NCBI RefSeq assembly: GCF_030272615.1 | Contig: NC_081407.1 | Span: 268,616,075-268,680,074 of the forward strand | Origin: Cryptomeria japonica | Lineage: Eukaryota; Streptophyta; Pinopsida; Cupressales; Cupressaceae | Reading direction: 5' to 3' | DNA: 64,000 bases | Shown here: positions 15,270-25,741 of the stretch, one piece after another | Layout: each line of letters opens with the position of its first letter | How positions within the stretch are numbered: position 1 is the stretch's first letter | Program-made: the position numbers and the translations under genes | Notes under the pieces: generated by a model | Told to the model about the DNA's origin: nothing | What the model saw: the letters and a program-made list of their open reading frames with translations, nothing else | Databases searched by the model: none

Positions 15270-16860
15270 AAGCAAAGGGCCAACAAGCCCAGAAAGGAAA
15301 AACAATTCAAACTAGCAACATTAGGGAGACCTTTAAAAGGTCCCTTCTAATTCATGTAATCATTCTTAATAATCCCCTCAAACTCTTTGGCATACTCTGG
15401 GGGCAACTGGCCCTAGTCTCTAATATCCCACCCATCTAGATGATCAGTAGTCCACTTAGGTAAACAATCCATTGCAATGTTCCAATCACAAGGGACATAG
15501 CAGAAGGAGATTATATCAAAAGATTCCCTCAAACTAAGAATTTGTCTGCCAACTAAGGCCATATGCCACTCCATATCCTCAATAATCTGCTTATTCAACA
15601 TTTCCACCACAACTTGAGAATCAGACTCACAAATAAGCTTTCTCCATCCAAGAGCACACCCTCTTTATAAAGCCAAGAGAACAATAAAGGCCTTCATAAG
15701 GTTATTAGTATGTTGCCCCTTATACACTGAAAAGAGGAAAATCAAATTTCCCTCACTATCCCTACCAACTCCTCCAATTCTTGCCTACCATAGATTTCCT
15801 CTAGAAGACCCATCAATGTTGATCTTAAGAACTCCTGGATGCAGAGGGGACCACTTACCAACCCATTGAGCCTTCTTTTTACCATGGAAACTCTTAGTTT
15901 GTCTTCTCCAAGATGAAGCTCCAAGACCTTGCCCAAAAATATCCAAGCTTTGGACAATACACAAGTCATTAGGATCCACATCCACAGTTAGATCATATTT
16001 AGCTAGCAAAGTTTCCTGAACCATGCAAATAACTCACAACCATATTTGTTGCACCAACATATTCTTATCTCGAAAAATATCATGGTTTCTCCCTAACCAT
16101 AATTGCCAAATGATAAAACCTGGCTCGATATCCCAAGCGACATGGAGGAAGGGAGTCTTAGCCAGAGGTTTGCCAAGACTATTCCATAATTCCACTAGAG
16201 AGGTGGCATGAACACAAGCATGCCTAAGCTTCCCACCAAAGAGGTCAGATCTTCCTAGCAAAATAGCATTGGAAGAAAATATGGAAGGTACTCTCCTCAT
16301 TGTTATGACACATAACAGAAACTGAAGGCCCATAAAACCCCCTCTTTCGAAGATTTTCTCAAGTGAGGTATTTGTTTTGCACAATTAACCACAAAAGAAA
16401 AAAACACTTAGGCTAAGACCATCTATTCCATACCTACTTCTACCACTAAACATTCATCTTACTAGAGCTTGACCTGTCTAGCTCCATATATCCTGAAGCT
16501 ACTAAAAAATTCCCCTTCAAGGTAGGGCCCCAAGCAAGAATATCATCACCTTTTAAGGAGTTGCAGAATCTTCTTGCCAATATCCTAGCAAGATCCTCCC
16601 TATCCTCAGTTGAACCTGCAGGAGGCTACTCATGTGGCTCTTTCCATTTGGCCACCTCTCCTTGCCCCAAATTAAAATAAACCTTAAAGTCCTCAACTCT
16701 ACTCAACCCAACTTCAAGAAAAATATCACAAAGAGGATGAAAATATAGAAATTGAGAGAGAATAGGAGAGAAACCATCCCAAGAATCCTTCCAAAAAAGA
16801 GCTTCAACACTCTTGTTACAAATCTAGAAAATACCTTATTTAACTAACTAAGCTCCCCAC
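15270..16860 (-). mobile_element. LINE (L1-type) 3' fragment: zf-RVT and RNase H-like domain
   Basis: Minus-strand readings give, in order: W-GPTLKGNFLVASGYMELD (about 16500), KCFFLLWLIVQN (16390), then the zf-RVT region with cysteines and histidines partly frame-shifted (16040-16380), FIIWQLWLGRNHDIFRDKN (16060-16120), and the RNase H-like domain. The RNase H segments are KINIDGSSRGN (near 15830), GGVGRDSEGNLIFLFS, CESDSQVVVEMLN and CYVPCDWNIAMDCLPKW (15440-15500). This is the standard C-terminal end of plant non-LTR retrotransposon polyproteins. Several stops and shifts break it. The RT core is missing upstream of 16860, which fits 5' truncation on insertion. No clear poly-A tail or target duplication was found. 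Confidence 0.85.
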
Positions 16861-18697
16861 TTATGAGTATTCCAAATAATGGGATCGTTTCCTACTAGAT
16901 TGTATTAGGGAACATCATTTCCATCTAGATATGATTACAATGAATAAATGAATCATTAAGGATGAACGGAACCCTAGATGAAAAACCCTAATTCAAGATT
17001 AAATGAACTAGCACCATGTCACAGTCATAATGAATGAGACAACTTAAGTTATTATTGCCCAATTAAATAAAAGGAAAAAAAACACCTAATTTTAGCTCAA
17101 GTGAATAAAGTAATTAAAGGACCTAATTAATTAAATAATTAGATAAAGTGTCCTAATTACTCCAACAACTTTAATTTTCTTTAAACAATTTAGTAGTTGT
17201 GATTATGCTCATTTAAATGGCTAAAAATGCTACTATTTGAAACTTTTCCTTTGATGCTTATCGTTTCTCACATTGAGCATTAATGGTGAGGAGAGTACAC
17301 ACAATCTACATCCATTGAGTGTCTAAAATATTTCATTTTCATATTGAATGCTTAATTGATTTCAATGACATGGAACCTCATAATAGTTCGCATGCAAGTC
17401 AACATGGGGGCAAAATGGAATAGTGAGAATTGCATACCCATATGACTGTTCGTTACATATTCGATTGAAGATGGCTAGGTTATCCTTTATGCATTGACTA
17501 GTGCATAATTCTAGACCTTTTTTTGCATGGAAGTTAGTAAATAATCTTGCCTTATCCTTAATTCCTTCTCCATGCACCCCAAGAGTCCAAAGCCATATGC
17601 TGAATTCACAATTCATCATTGTGGTTTAGATTCATGTTCAAAATTGACTCAAGCCATTATCATGCAAGCATATTTGAACACCATACTTTTAAAATTGAAT
17701 TTCTTTAATTGAGCCAATGATTCCCTCTGTTACTAGCAATTATGAATTGATTACAACTCGTATCATATTTCAAATTTAATACTAGGGTGGTGTATTTAAG
17801 GGCTAACCCCAATTGATTTGAATCATCTAGGAATCAAGCACCTATTTAAGATTGATTGAGCATTTATTGAACTCAATCACAATAGATAAAAATTGCTGCA
17901 TCAACATGCTAGGAGCATACTACATGATTGGGAATTTTCCTTATTTGTCCATAGTTTTAATTTGGCTTATTTAAGGGCGTAACTAAAGGAGAAAAAAGCC
18001 TTGCCTAGCAAGCCAACAAATGATGTCTATCAAGACCATTTTTTTTTTCTCCAAACATAGTTATATTAGATTGAAGCAAACAATTCTTAGCCAGCAAATT
18101 CTTGCCATATAATTTTTACACACGAAGTTCAAACATATGTCTCAAGTTCGCTTCCATACACGCAAACATTAGATCCATATACATAACCCTAAACTGGATG
18201 GTTAACAAATTCTTTTATTGGTTCAAGGTTATCATTTGATAGATCCAAGTTCTCTAGTACATCGAAAAATTGATTTGTGACATCAGCAACAATATTTTTC
18301 TCGTCATTCTAAAAGCCAAATATCAATTTATTTTTTATTTAATTTTCTCATTAATTAAAATATGTATTGCATTATTTATGCTAAATCCCAAATTCTTATG
18401 CTAAATCAAAACTATTTATCATTCAATTCAATCAATTTATCTATAATATTTATTATAAAACACAATTTTCTCTTAGAGACAATACTTATATTGAAATGAT
18501 CTATAATTTAATGTTGTAATCTTCTATAAATGTCAAGTTTTTTTAATGTCTAATAATTAAAAAACTATTAATATTTTAGAAATTGTTTAACTAACATATA
18601 ATATGTTGCAATTCCTACATAGAAAGTTAACTAATCTATGACTGTATAACTATATCAATGTTAAGAGATTTCCACAATCTATCATATAAAGAGAATG
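16861..18697. other. Unassigned AT-rich DNA
   Basis: No gene was recognised. An 85-codon minus-strand open reading at 17362-17619 has no recognisable motif and is not supported. The part 18300-18620 is extremely AT-rich. Confidence 0.5.
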
Positions 18698-18757
18698 TTG
18701 TTTCTCAATTCAATTGTGTTCAAGAATTTTTGCATCAAGGTTCTGTGTGATCCATAA
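18698..18757 (+). repeat. Diverged tandem copy of the hairpin 5' arm
   Basis: TTTCTCAATTCAATTG, TTGCATCAAGGTTC and TGTGATCCAT occur in the same order as TTCTGAATTCAACTG, TTGCATCAACTTTC and the arm GATCACACTCCATGATCCAT of the hairpin about 170 bases downstream. This looks like a decayed duplicate of one arm. Confidence 0.5.
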
Positions 18758-18858
18758 TAAAAATGGAGGTAGCCAAAATAATCAAATGTGGAAAATAAAA
18801 TTGAAAGGTTTTAATCAGAGACATTAGATTTTTGCAGTCCGTAATGAAATAAAGATTG

Positions 18859-19016
18859 TATTGTGCTTCTGAATTCAACTGCATAGTTTATTTGCATCAA
18901 CTTTCGGATCACACTCCATGATCCATCACTGGGATGAGAGAGCCATAGAAAGCAGAAATGGATCATGGAGTGTGATCTGAATTATTGACGCAATTGAATC
19001 CAGAAACACAAAATAA
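18859..19016 (+). ncRNA. Candidate MIRNA precursor hairpin (or foldback element)
   Basis: The arm at 18906-18926 (contains GATCACACTCCATGATCCAT) pairs with 18958-18978 over 21 positions, with one G-U wobble and otherwise perfect pairing, leaving a 31-base loop. The stem continues outward with mismatches: TGTGCTTCTGAATTCAACTG in the left flank against the complement of CAATTGAATCCAGAAACACA in the right flank. A 21-base near-perfect duplex in a longer imperfect stem is the shape of a plant miRNA precursor. The duplex does not match any conserved miRNA family I know. A short inverted-repeat transposon is the alternative. Strand is arbitrary. Confidence 0.4.
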
Positions 19017-20182
19017 TTTTTATTGAAAGTTTGTTAAAACAATCGAACAATAATAATTTAAAAAAAAATTCTACCATAGGCTCAACTGGTACAGAGTTCA
19101 AATCTCAGGGGGAACATTAAAAAAAACAGTAAAAAACAGCTGTGATACGGCCATAAGACTTTCCCTTCACCTTTCCATTATTAGTTTGGCCCACATCTTT
19201 ATGGTAATAAAGATATGAAACCCTAGATCTGCAAGATCATCCACTAAATCAAACTAAAGGTGGGATAAAGTTGTGTTCCAGATTCTTCTCGGGTACAGAC
19301 ACTGCTTAAAAATCTAATATTTGGGCCCCTCCATAGCAGAACAGTTATGGATAAAATGGACCCATGATCAGTACCCACTTCCCCACATTTAATATATTTG
19401 GTAAGCCATTAACAAAAAACTTTCAGAAGCTTTAGTGAAAGTCAAAATTAGATTTAATGGTTCCTAGCCCAAATCTGAGCAGTTTGGCGTGCAATAAAAA
19501 AAGAGGTTGTACACCTAATCAGACTGTCAAAGTTGTCTGAGCTTTTTAGCTGTGCTGTTGTTTTGTTTGTCCACCTTTTAAGAAGGTGAAGTAAAATGAT
19601 TCCCGAGACAGGTAGACAAACAATTGTTTACAAGCAGAAACTGATGGTTTTGTAGGAATCTACTCAAATGGTTTCTGACACTACACACATTATTACTGAT
19701 GCTTCTCTTCTCTTCTTCAGCTTTATGCTTTTGCTTTTGTTTTCTTTTGTGGGTTTCACAACGAGGATAAGTACACTGTACAGTGGGTGGTTTATCTTGG
19801 ATGGATGAATAAATCTTTGTCTGATTTAGGGGTTTGGGCATAGAATCTACAGTAACAGAAGTACTGCTAAATGTGGTGGAAGATGGCTAAAAATAGACTT
19901 GTGGTTAGCTATTCAGCTATCTAAAATGTATTATTTGATTAAAAAAAAGAAAGATTCTCAGTGTCTGTATATGGGTCTATAGATAGCTTATAATAATATG
20001 GGACTACCCCGTACTTTTTAGGGGAGGCACCTAACTGTGCTAAGTGTTAAAAAGAAAGCTAGAATAGAAAGTGTTAAAAGAAAAGATAAATAAGTAAATA
20101 TTGCCCTTTATATGCATTGTGTTTTAACTCGCTACATAGCTCGCTTTCCTAAAAATAGGACAGTTTCCACTTATCTATTTGA
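19017..20182. other. Unassigned DNA with a tRNA-like scrap
   Basis: At 19078-19108, CTCAACTGGTAC is directly followed by GAGTTCAAATCTC, resembling tRNA/SINE box A and box B words but without the normal spacing between them. An 87-codon minus-strand reading at 19578-19841 is Lys/Gln-rich without known motif and is not called. Nothing else was recognised. Confidence 0.4.
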
Positions 20183-20324
20183 GGGCTTTATATTTATAGG
20201 GAAATGAAATGCCCTCTTTCATTTAGGATGTCTAAATAGGGGTGATTGATGGTGTAATTATATTTTAAGTTGTGTGTTGAGGTTTCAGATTGTGAAGAAG
20301 ATACATATTAATGATATTGAAAGT
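20183..20324 (+). repeat. Direct repeat, copy 1
   Basis: Shares with 20649-20790 the ordered blocks TAGGGAAATRAAATGCC, GTCTAAATAGGGGTGAT, GATGGTGT, TTTAAGTTRTGTGTTGAG and AGATTGTGARGAAGATA. The copies are about 140 bases long and 466 bases apart. No target duplication or terminal inverted repeat was identified. Confidence 0.75.
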
Positions 20325-20648
20325 GACGGTTTATGGGAAGCGTACCAATAGTCATTATAGCTAGCTTTGTGTATCTAGAGATGCTAAATGGTACATCGGA
20401 TTTTGACGATTTTTTTTTTCTTGTTTTCGTATGCGACTTAACGATTTGTGGCTATTGGTTTGACTTTTGGGTAGTAAAGATGTACGCTGTGAGATCCATT
20501 ATGCGCACAAGGGTCAAAAAGTGGTTATTTCAAAGTGTCGCCTGATACCTACTTAAAGATGCCCCAAAAACCATGCACTACAACCACCTAAAAAATGGTC
20601 AATACTTAAGCACAAATACCCCAAGTTGTGTGCTAGTCAATTTAACAA

Positions 20649-20790
20649 GTCTAAATATTTGTAGGGAAATAAAATGCCTTGGTTAATTTAGTAAGTCTAA
20701 ATAGGGGTGATAGATGGTGTGATTAAAATTTAAGTTATGTGTTGAGATTTGAGATTGTGAGGAAGATAAATATTAATGATAAATGAAAGC
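20649..20790 (+). repeat. Direct repeat, copy 2
   Basis: Second copy of the 140-base repeat at 20183-20324, diverged by substitutions and small indels. The intervening 324 bases have no matching partner. Confidence 0.75.
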
Positions 20791-22401
20791 AGGGTATTAA
20801 GGATTATGAAGAGAAGAGATGGATTTGTTGAGACAATTTAATAAAAGTATGTAAAATGGAGACAGGTATAAGAATTGGGATCAAAGGCTTGAGATGAATA
20901 CAATATGAACTTTGTGGGTCTTAGGATTAGGTTGAATTTGTGATTTGGTCCATAAACATCTTTGTGTCACATGATTTTGTCCACTATAGAATTTGTTCTT
21001 TAGTTATTGGAGAATATGTTTGGGTGTATTTGTATATGACAAAATATGGTGTTAAAGATCACCTTTGAGATTTTGCTATGTATAGAAGGAAGGATACGAT
21101 TTCCATGATGATAGAGGGAGTCTCTAGGTTGATTTGACAGTATTGAGAAAATGTTAAAAGGGGTGACAGGTTTCGATTAGTTTATGTTCAATGCAAGTTG
21201 AGATTGATGGACACCAATTTTGATGCCAACTATGGTTAATAACTGAAAAATAAAACAAATACTAAATGATGATTAGTTGATAATTATATTTATTGTCAAT
21301 TGACATTAATTTGTGTGATATTTAGAATGATATTTCTTTATGGGATCATGAGTTAATCTAAAGTGTATTTGGGTGATGTTGTTAAGTACGCGATTATGCA
21401 CATTCAATTTAAAATTTGTGGCACACATGTCAAAATGTAATGGTCATATCCTAAGGTTATTGGCCTTTAACAATGAGAAACCTAGAATTTGATCTCAATA
21501 GACTAGAATCACAACTTTGATCTAATCCAAGAAAGGAAATTCCCTAAGAATTAGATCAATAATGTTATAAAGTGGAGGTTTTTGTATATCATAGTGTTAG
21601 ATTTAGGATTGGGGCCAATGAGTGAGCCAAAGGAGCCAAATCAAAGTGCTAAAATCATGCATAACTAACACCCACATACAATGGCATAAAATATAGAGGT
21701 GAGAAAGTTGAGTATGCACTTTTCTTTTCTATACTTTTCCTTGACTTTAGTGTGATAGAAAAACTAATGGATTTGTTGACAAGGAAAAATCATTCAAATG
21801 CATGAAGAGTAAGAGCAACCACAAACTCAAGTTTCATGCAAAAATCCTATTCTACCAATGAAGGAAACAAAATTGAAATGCAAACATGAAATCATAAGAA
21901 AACCAAAAGCATGTCGCATTTGTCTCGCAAAATCTCCATTGTTCTTCTTAATCTCTTTGAATTGCTCTCAAATATTTAGGGTGTACAAAAGCATAAATCG
22001 AAAGCTCAAAGTGATGATCGAAGCTATATTAAAGATGTGGTTGTCGAAAATGAGAGAAGAGATGGGTTTATATAGAAATCTGGGGTTGATGGATGACTTA
22101 GAATTGAATTAAGTTTTGAGAGATCAAGGGTGGCTATTGATAAAGAGGAGAAGATAAGTGGAGAGGGAGGTGAGATAAGCGAGGAGTGAATTTGGTAAGT
22201 GGGAGTTAAAGGTAGAAAGAGGGAAGAGTTGAGTGGTGAGTGGGATTGGAAAGTTAGAGAGTTAAGTGGTATTGGAAATAAATAAATTTATTTACATCAC
22301 CCACTCACATGAATAATTAAATAAATTTAAAATTTATTTAATTAAGATGAAATTAGATTTAGGGATTGAATAACTAAAATAATAATTTGATCGTCGAATA
22401 A
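20791..22401. other. Unassigned DNA, LTR-like character toward the right
   Basis: No gene was recognised. From about 21470 the style (GGAGAGGGAGGTGAG-type purine runs, a TATATAG word near 22070, and alternating TTAATTAAAT blocks near 22300) resembles the gypsy LTRs at 31-43 kb, but no alignable boundary was found. It may be a diverged LTR joined to truncated E2. Confidence 0.35.
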
Positions 22402-23330
22402 TTAGTATAGGAGCAACAAAATTCCTTTTATAGGTGGCATGAGAACAAGAGGGGACATGAGATACTCCTTAAGTAGATGAAAGACTTGTTGGCATTTATC
22501 ATCCCACTTAAAGTGGAACTGTGTAGTAAGTGTGTAAAGGGATGACACTTGTCCGTTAGTTGTGCATGAACCTATAGATAGATGGAAATTTTTATAGTAA
22601 AGATTGTATCCGACTACTATTCTTAGGTGGAGGCATTTCAAGTATTTCTTTTTCTTTTATTGGGTCAACCTCTATGCCACTAAAATAAACAATGTATCCG
22701 ATGAGTTTCTAGAGGTTACTTTGAAGACACATTTCTTTGAATGCAAGAGGTTACTTTGAAGTCACCTTTCTTTGAATGCAAGAGAACCTTATATTTCTCA
22801 AGCCTTGTAAAGATTTTGTCTAGGACATTCAAATGATCTTCTCTTGTAAGTGATTTTCCAAATAGGTCATTAATGTAGTTCTCCATCATTGTATGCATCA
22901 TGTCATGAAAGATTATGGCGATGACTCTTTGATATGTGTTTTTAACACCAAAAGGCATGACATTCCAGTAGTAGATACTCCAAGGACATGTGAAGGTTGT
23001 TTTATGTTGGTCCTCGGGTGTGATCTTAATCTGATTATAATTGAAAAATGCATCCATGAGAGATAAACATTGTTTTTTTAGCTGTGAGATTGACTATGAA
23101 ATCTATGTCTGGTAAAGGAAGGTCATCCTTTGGAAATTTTTTATTCAAGTCTTTAAAGTCTATGCATACTCTAATGTTGTCATCTAGTTTTGTCACTGGT
23201 AGAAGATTGGAGATCTACTTAGCATAGTCAATCAATCTAGTGAAACCAACATCCAATAATTTCTGAAGTTCAACTTTAACCAAGAGGGCGATCTATATAT
23301 GCATCTTTCACAGTTTCTATTTAATTGGTT
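22402..23330 (-). pseudogene. E2 reverse transcriptase and start of RNase H
   Basis: Minus readings give ELQKLLDVGFTRLIDYAK (about 23270), TKLDDNIRVCIDFKDLNK (about 23180; usual VCVDFRDLN), LPLPDIDF, then MDAFFNYNQIKI (catalytic D region, usual LDAxSGYNQI), MPFGVKNTYQR (usual MPFGLKNAGATYQR), and YINDLFGKS where YVDDILVKS is expected, so one catalytic Asp is Asn. FKWDDKCQQVFHLLKEYLMS (about 22520) marks the connection to RNase H, and the reading ends at LLLY. Stops and shifts show it is inactive. Confidence 0.88.
22712..22781. repeat. 35-bp tandem duplication inside the RT relic
   Basis: 22712-22746 and 22747-22781 are the same 35-base unit (starts GAGGTTACTTTGAAG) with two or three differences. 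The length is not a multiple of three, so the duplication itself breaks the RT reading frame. Confidence 0.85.
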
Positions 23331-24224
23331 TTATGGTTAGTGCCACTGTTACATGGTGCATGAGAAGATCAAGATCTAATTTAGGCATATTTGCCAACGA
23401 CCAAGCAAAATTGATATTCCTCTCTTGGAAAGATTAACAAAATTAGAACATTTTTTAGTTGTTAGCATCGATGCTAATAAGTGAATGATTTAAGGGTTTC
23501 CTTTAGTCCCAATATTAGTCGCTTCAATTTTCTCCACAAGTACGAGTGATCTCTCTTGATATCTTTTTAGTGCAAGAGTTTCAAGCCTTCCATCCTCAGG
23601 TACCTCTGAGAGGTTTTCATCTTTGGTTACATCCTTTCTTTTTACTTTTTCTTGATCTAAAGTGCTACATTATGGTTTCACTAGAATATCTTTTATTTAT
23701 TGTTATATTTTATGATTGGAATGCTTGACACTTTCTCCAAAGTAAGCAACATTGTTGAGTTCTATGATGAAGCCAACTTTGTGGTCCTAGATTGGAAAGT
23801 CACCCCTAAGACCAAGGTAATCATTTACGACTCTATTATTTTGAAATGTGTCTAATTCAAGAGGTCCTTATTGATCCTAATCAATTAGTTGGGGGTGGAC
23901 AAGAGGTAGGCTATCGTTGGTTTGATTGATGTTGAAAGTATTGATGCTGAATACAAGACTTTGAAGATGTCAATGAGATCATTGAAGTCATCAGTGGTAC
24001 TCTCCTCAATAGTTTCAATTGTGGGGGAAGTTTGTTCTACCTTGTTAGAGACACATTTAGTACTAGAGGCATCAGACTTTGATGATTTCTTACATAGACC
24101 TTAAGACATAGAACACCCAATTGAAGAATTATTTGGATCTCAAAAGGTATCAATCTATGCACAATCATTTTCATGCTTGTCTTCCCAAGAAAAAATATTA
24201 TGAGAATCTTCTTTTGTCATAGGT
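23331..24224 (-). other. E2 pol linker between G-patch and RT
   Basis: Fragmentary minus-strand coding style without a recognisable domain. It lies where gypsy elements of this type have a variable linker. It contains SLANMPKLDLDLLMH-like (about 23380) and similar pieces consistent with the run-up to RT. Confidence 0.4.
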
Positions 24225-24551
24225 TTAGAACTTGTAGTTCCCAATTTCAATGTTGTGGACCCCAGTCCCTTGTTTTTTTTTTTCTTGGGTAGAAGTTGAG
24301 GTTGAATGGCTTTGACAATTCCTTTTTTCTAAGCCAATAGGACCATGTCCATCATATACCATTTGCTGAATTAATGTAAATCCTTTGCCATATTTTTCCA
24401 CAAGTAGCTTGACTTTGGGTTTTTCTTCCTTGGATTTCTCTTCTTCATACTTGTATAACCACTTGAGGATGTCTTTAGTTTCAATTTCATCATATAGACC
24501 AACCCATTTGATAAAGGTGGTTGACTTATACTTGAAAGTAGTGGTAGACAC
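24225..24551 (-). pseudogene. E2 post-protease region with G-patch-like motif
   Basis: A 108-codon minus reading contains KLLVEKYGKGFTLIQQMVYD followed by GHGPIGLEKRN. This resembles the G-patch (KMGYxxGxGLGxxxQGI...P) that follows protease in several plant gypsy groups, although key glycines are partly lost. The N-terminal part FIKWVGLYDEIETKDILKWL is amphipathic. It sits between protease and RT, as expected. Confidence 0.6.
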
Positions 24552-24779
24552 TTGTTGGGATTCTCATGGTTTTCCATAAGTCTTAGGTGAAGGTGATAGT
24601 TGTTTCATGTAGAGGGATTGTTTGAGGCACCTTATTCCTCGTTCTTTAATATTTTTCTTAATCCTAGGTTGAGTACAATTTAAAGTGGATTATTTAAAAA
24701 GTGAATTAGGATCAAGATATGAAGTGGAAGGAATGTCTATGACTGTTAGGTATTGTTGATTCAGATTTGATATTATTAC

Positions 24780-25180
24780 TGTATAGGTATGGATCAATAT
24801 CACCTAAAATATTAATCTCCTTTCCATCATATGGGAATTTTATGTATTGGTGGTAGGTGGATGGAACGTCTTGTATGACATGAATCCATGGTTGGCCTAG
24901 AAGGAGTTTGTATGTGAGATCAAGGTCTCAGACTTGACATACCACATCTTTTACTACTTTCCTTGCTCTAATTGGGAATGTGATGGAGCCCTTGGATGAA
25001 TGTTCTTCATCATCGTAAACTTTTATGGTGATATTTTTTTAGCATCTGTAGCTCCCTCAAAGAACCCTAGAGTTGTCACCAATTTCAAAGTTCAAATATT
25101 TACACCTGCTCCTCCATCTATCGAGACTCTTTTGATTTAGTGTTTATTGATGAAGGTTTCAATGTGGAGAGGTACATTTT
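24780..25180 (-). pseudogene. E2 aspartic protease
   Basis: Minus readings contain KRVSIDGGAGVNI (active-site D-G-G; about 25110) and, in another frame after a shift, YKLLLGQPWIHVIQDVPSTY (about 24880-24935), the conserved C-terminal protease signature, followed by HQYIKFPYD. It would process the polyprotein. Frame changes and stops show it is inactive. Confidence 0.85.
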
Positions 25181-25439
25181 GATGTTTTTGGCGCATTGTA
25201 TCATCATGGTTGGTGAATGTGAGGTAACGAGGTGAAGTAAGATGACCCAACATGGCTTGAAACTAGTACACATTAAGATCTATAGATACTAAGGCTTCTT
25301 GGAGATTTTTTTTAGGATAGCCTTATGAGAAGGTGATATGTGCATTTAAAGCTCAAGTATGGAAATTTGGGCAGGTGTTTTTCAAGTTGGTCAATGAGGT
25401 TCTATTGATTTTTTAGTGGAGATAGACCTGGATGTAGTA

Positions 25440-25741
25440 CCCTGAAGTGTTACATTTCCTCAACATGTGGTTAGATTACACTCAAGATTTTGATTTTTTA
25501 TTGTAATGGTATCGATGTGTGTGTCCACTTCAATGATATGATTGGAAATATATTCATAAGAGAAATTGGTGTAATTTTCTATATTATCACTGTCCTTCCC
25601 TCAACAAGTGGCTTTTCCTTTCTCATGATCAGGCAGAGGATCCTTAAATACCACATGTTCATCATTGTACTTTTTACCTTCTACAATAATTTATCCTTGG
25701 TCAATGAGGTCTTGAATTATTTTCTTAAGTCTATGACAATT
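25440..25741 (-). pseudogene. E2 gag C-terminal part, after the LTR insertion
   Basis: Resumes at CHRLKKIIQDLIDQG, the Cys and helix that close the Gag zinc knuckle, directly next to the inserted solo LTR. Its other half, NYCEHD, lies at 27913-27935 on the far side. Both halves are in the same frame once the insert and one duplication copy are ignored. Confidence 0.75.

Noticed and set aside
19078-19108. tRNA gene or SINE
   Set aside because: Box A-like and box B-like words are adjacent without the normal 30-40 base spacing, and no cloverleaf can be formed.
19578-19841. Small Lys/Gln-rich secreted peptide gene
   Set aside because: No signal peptide, no known peptide-hormone motif, and no promoter or splice evidence.
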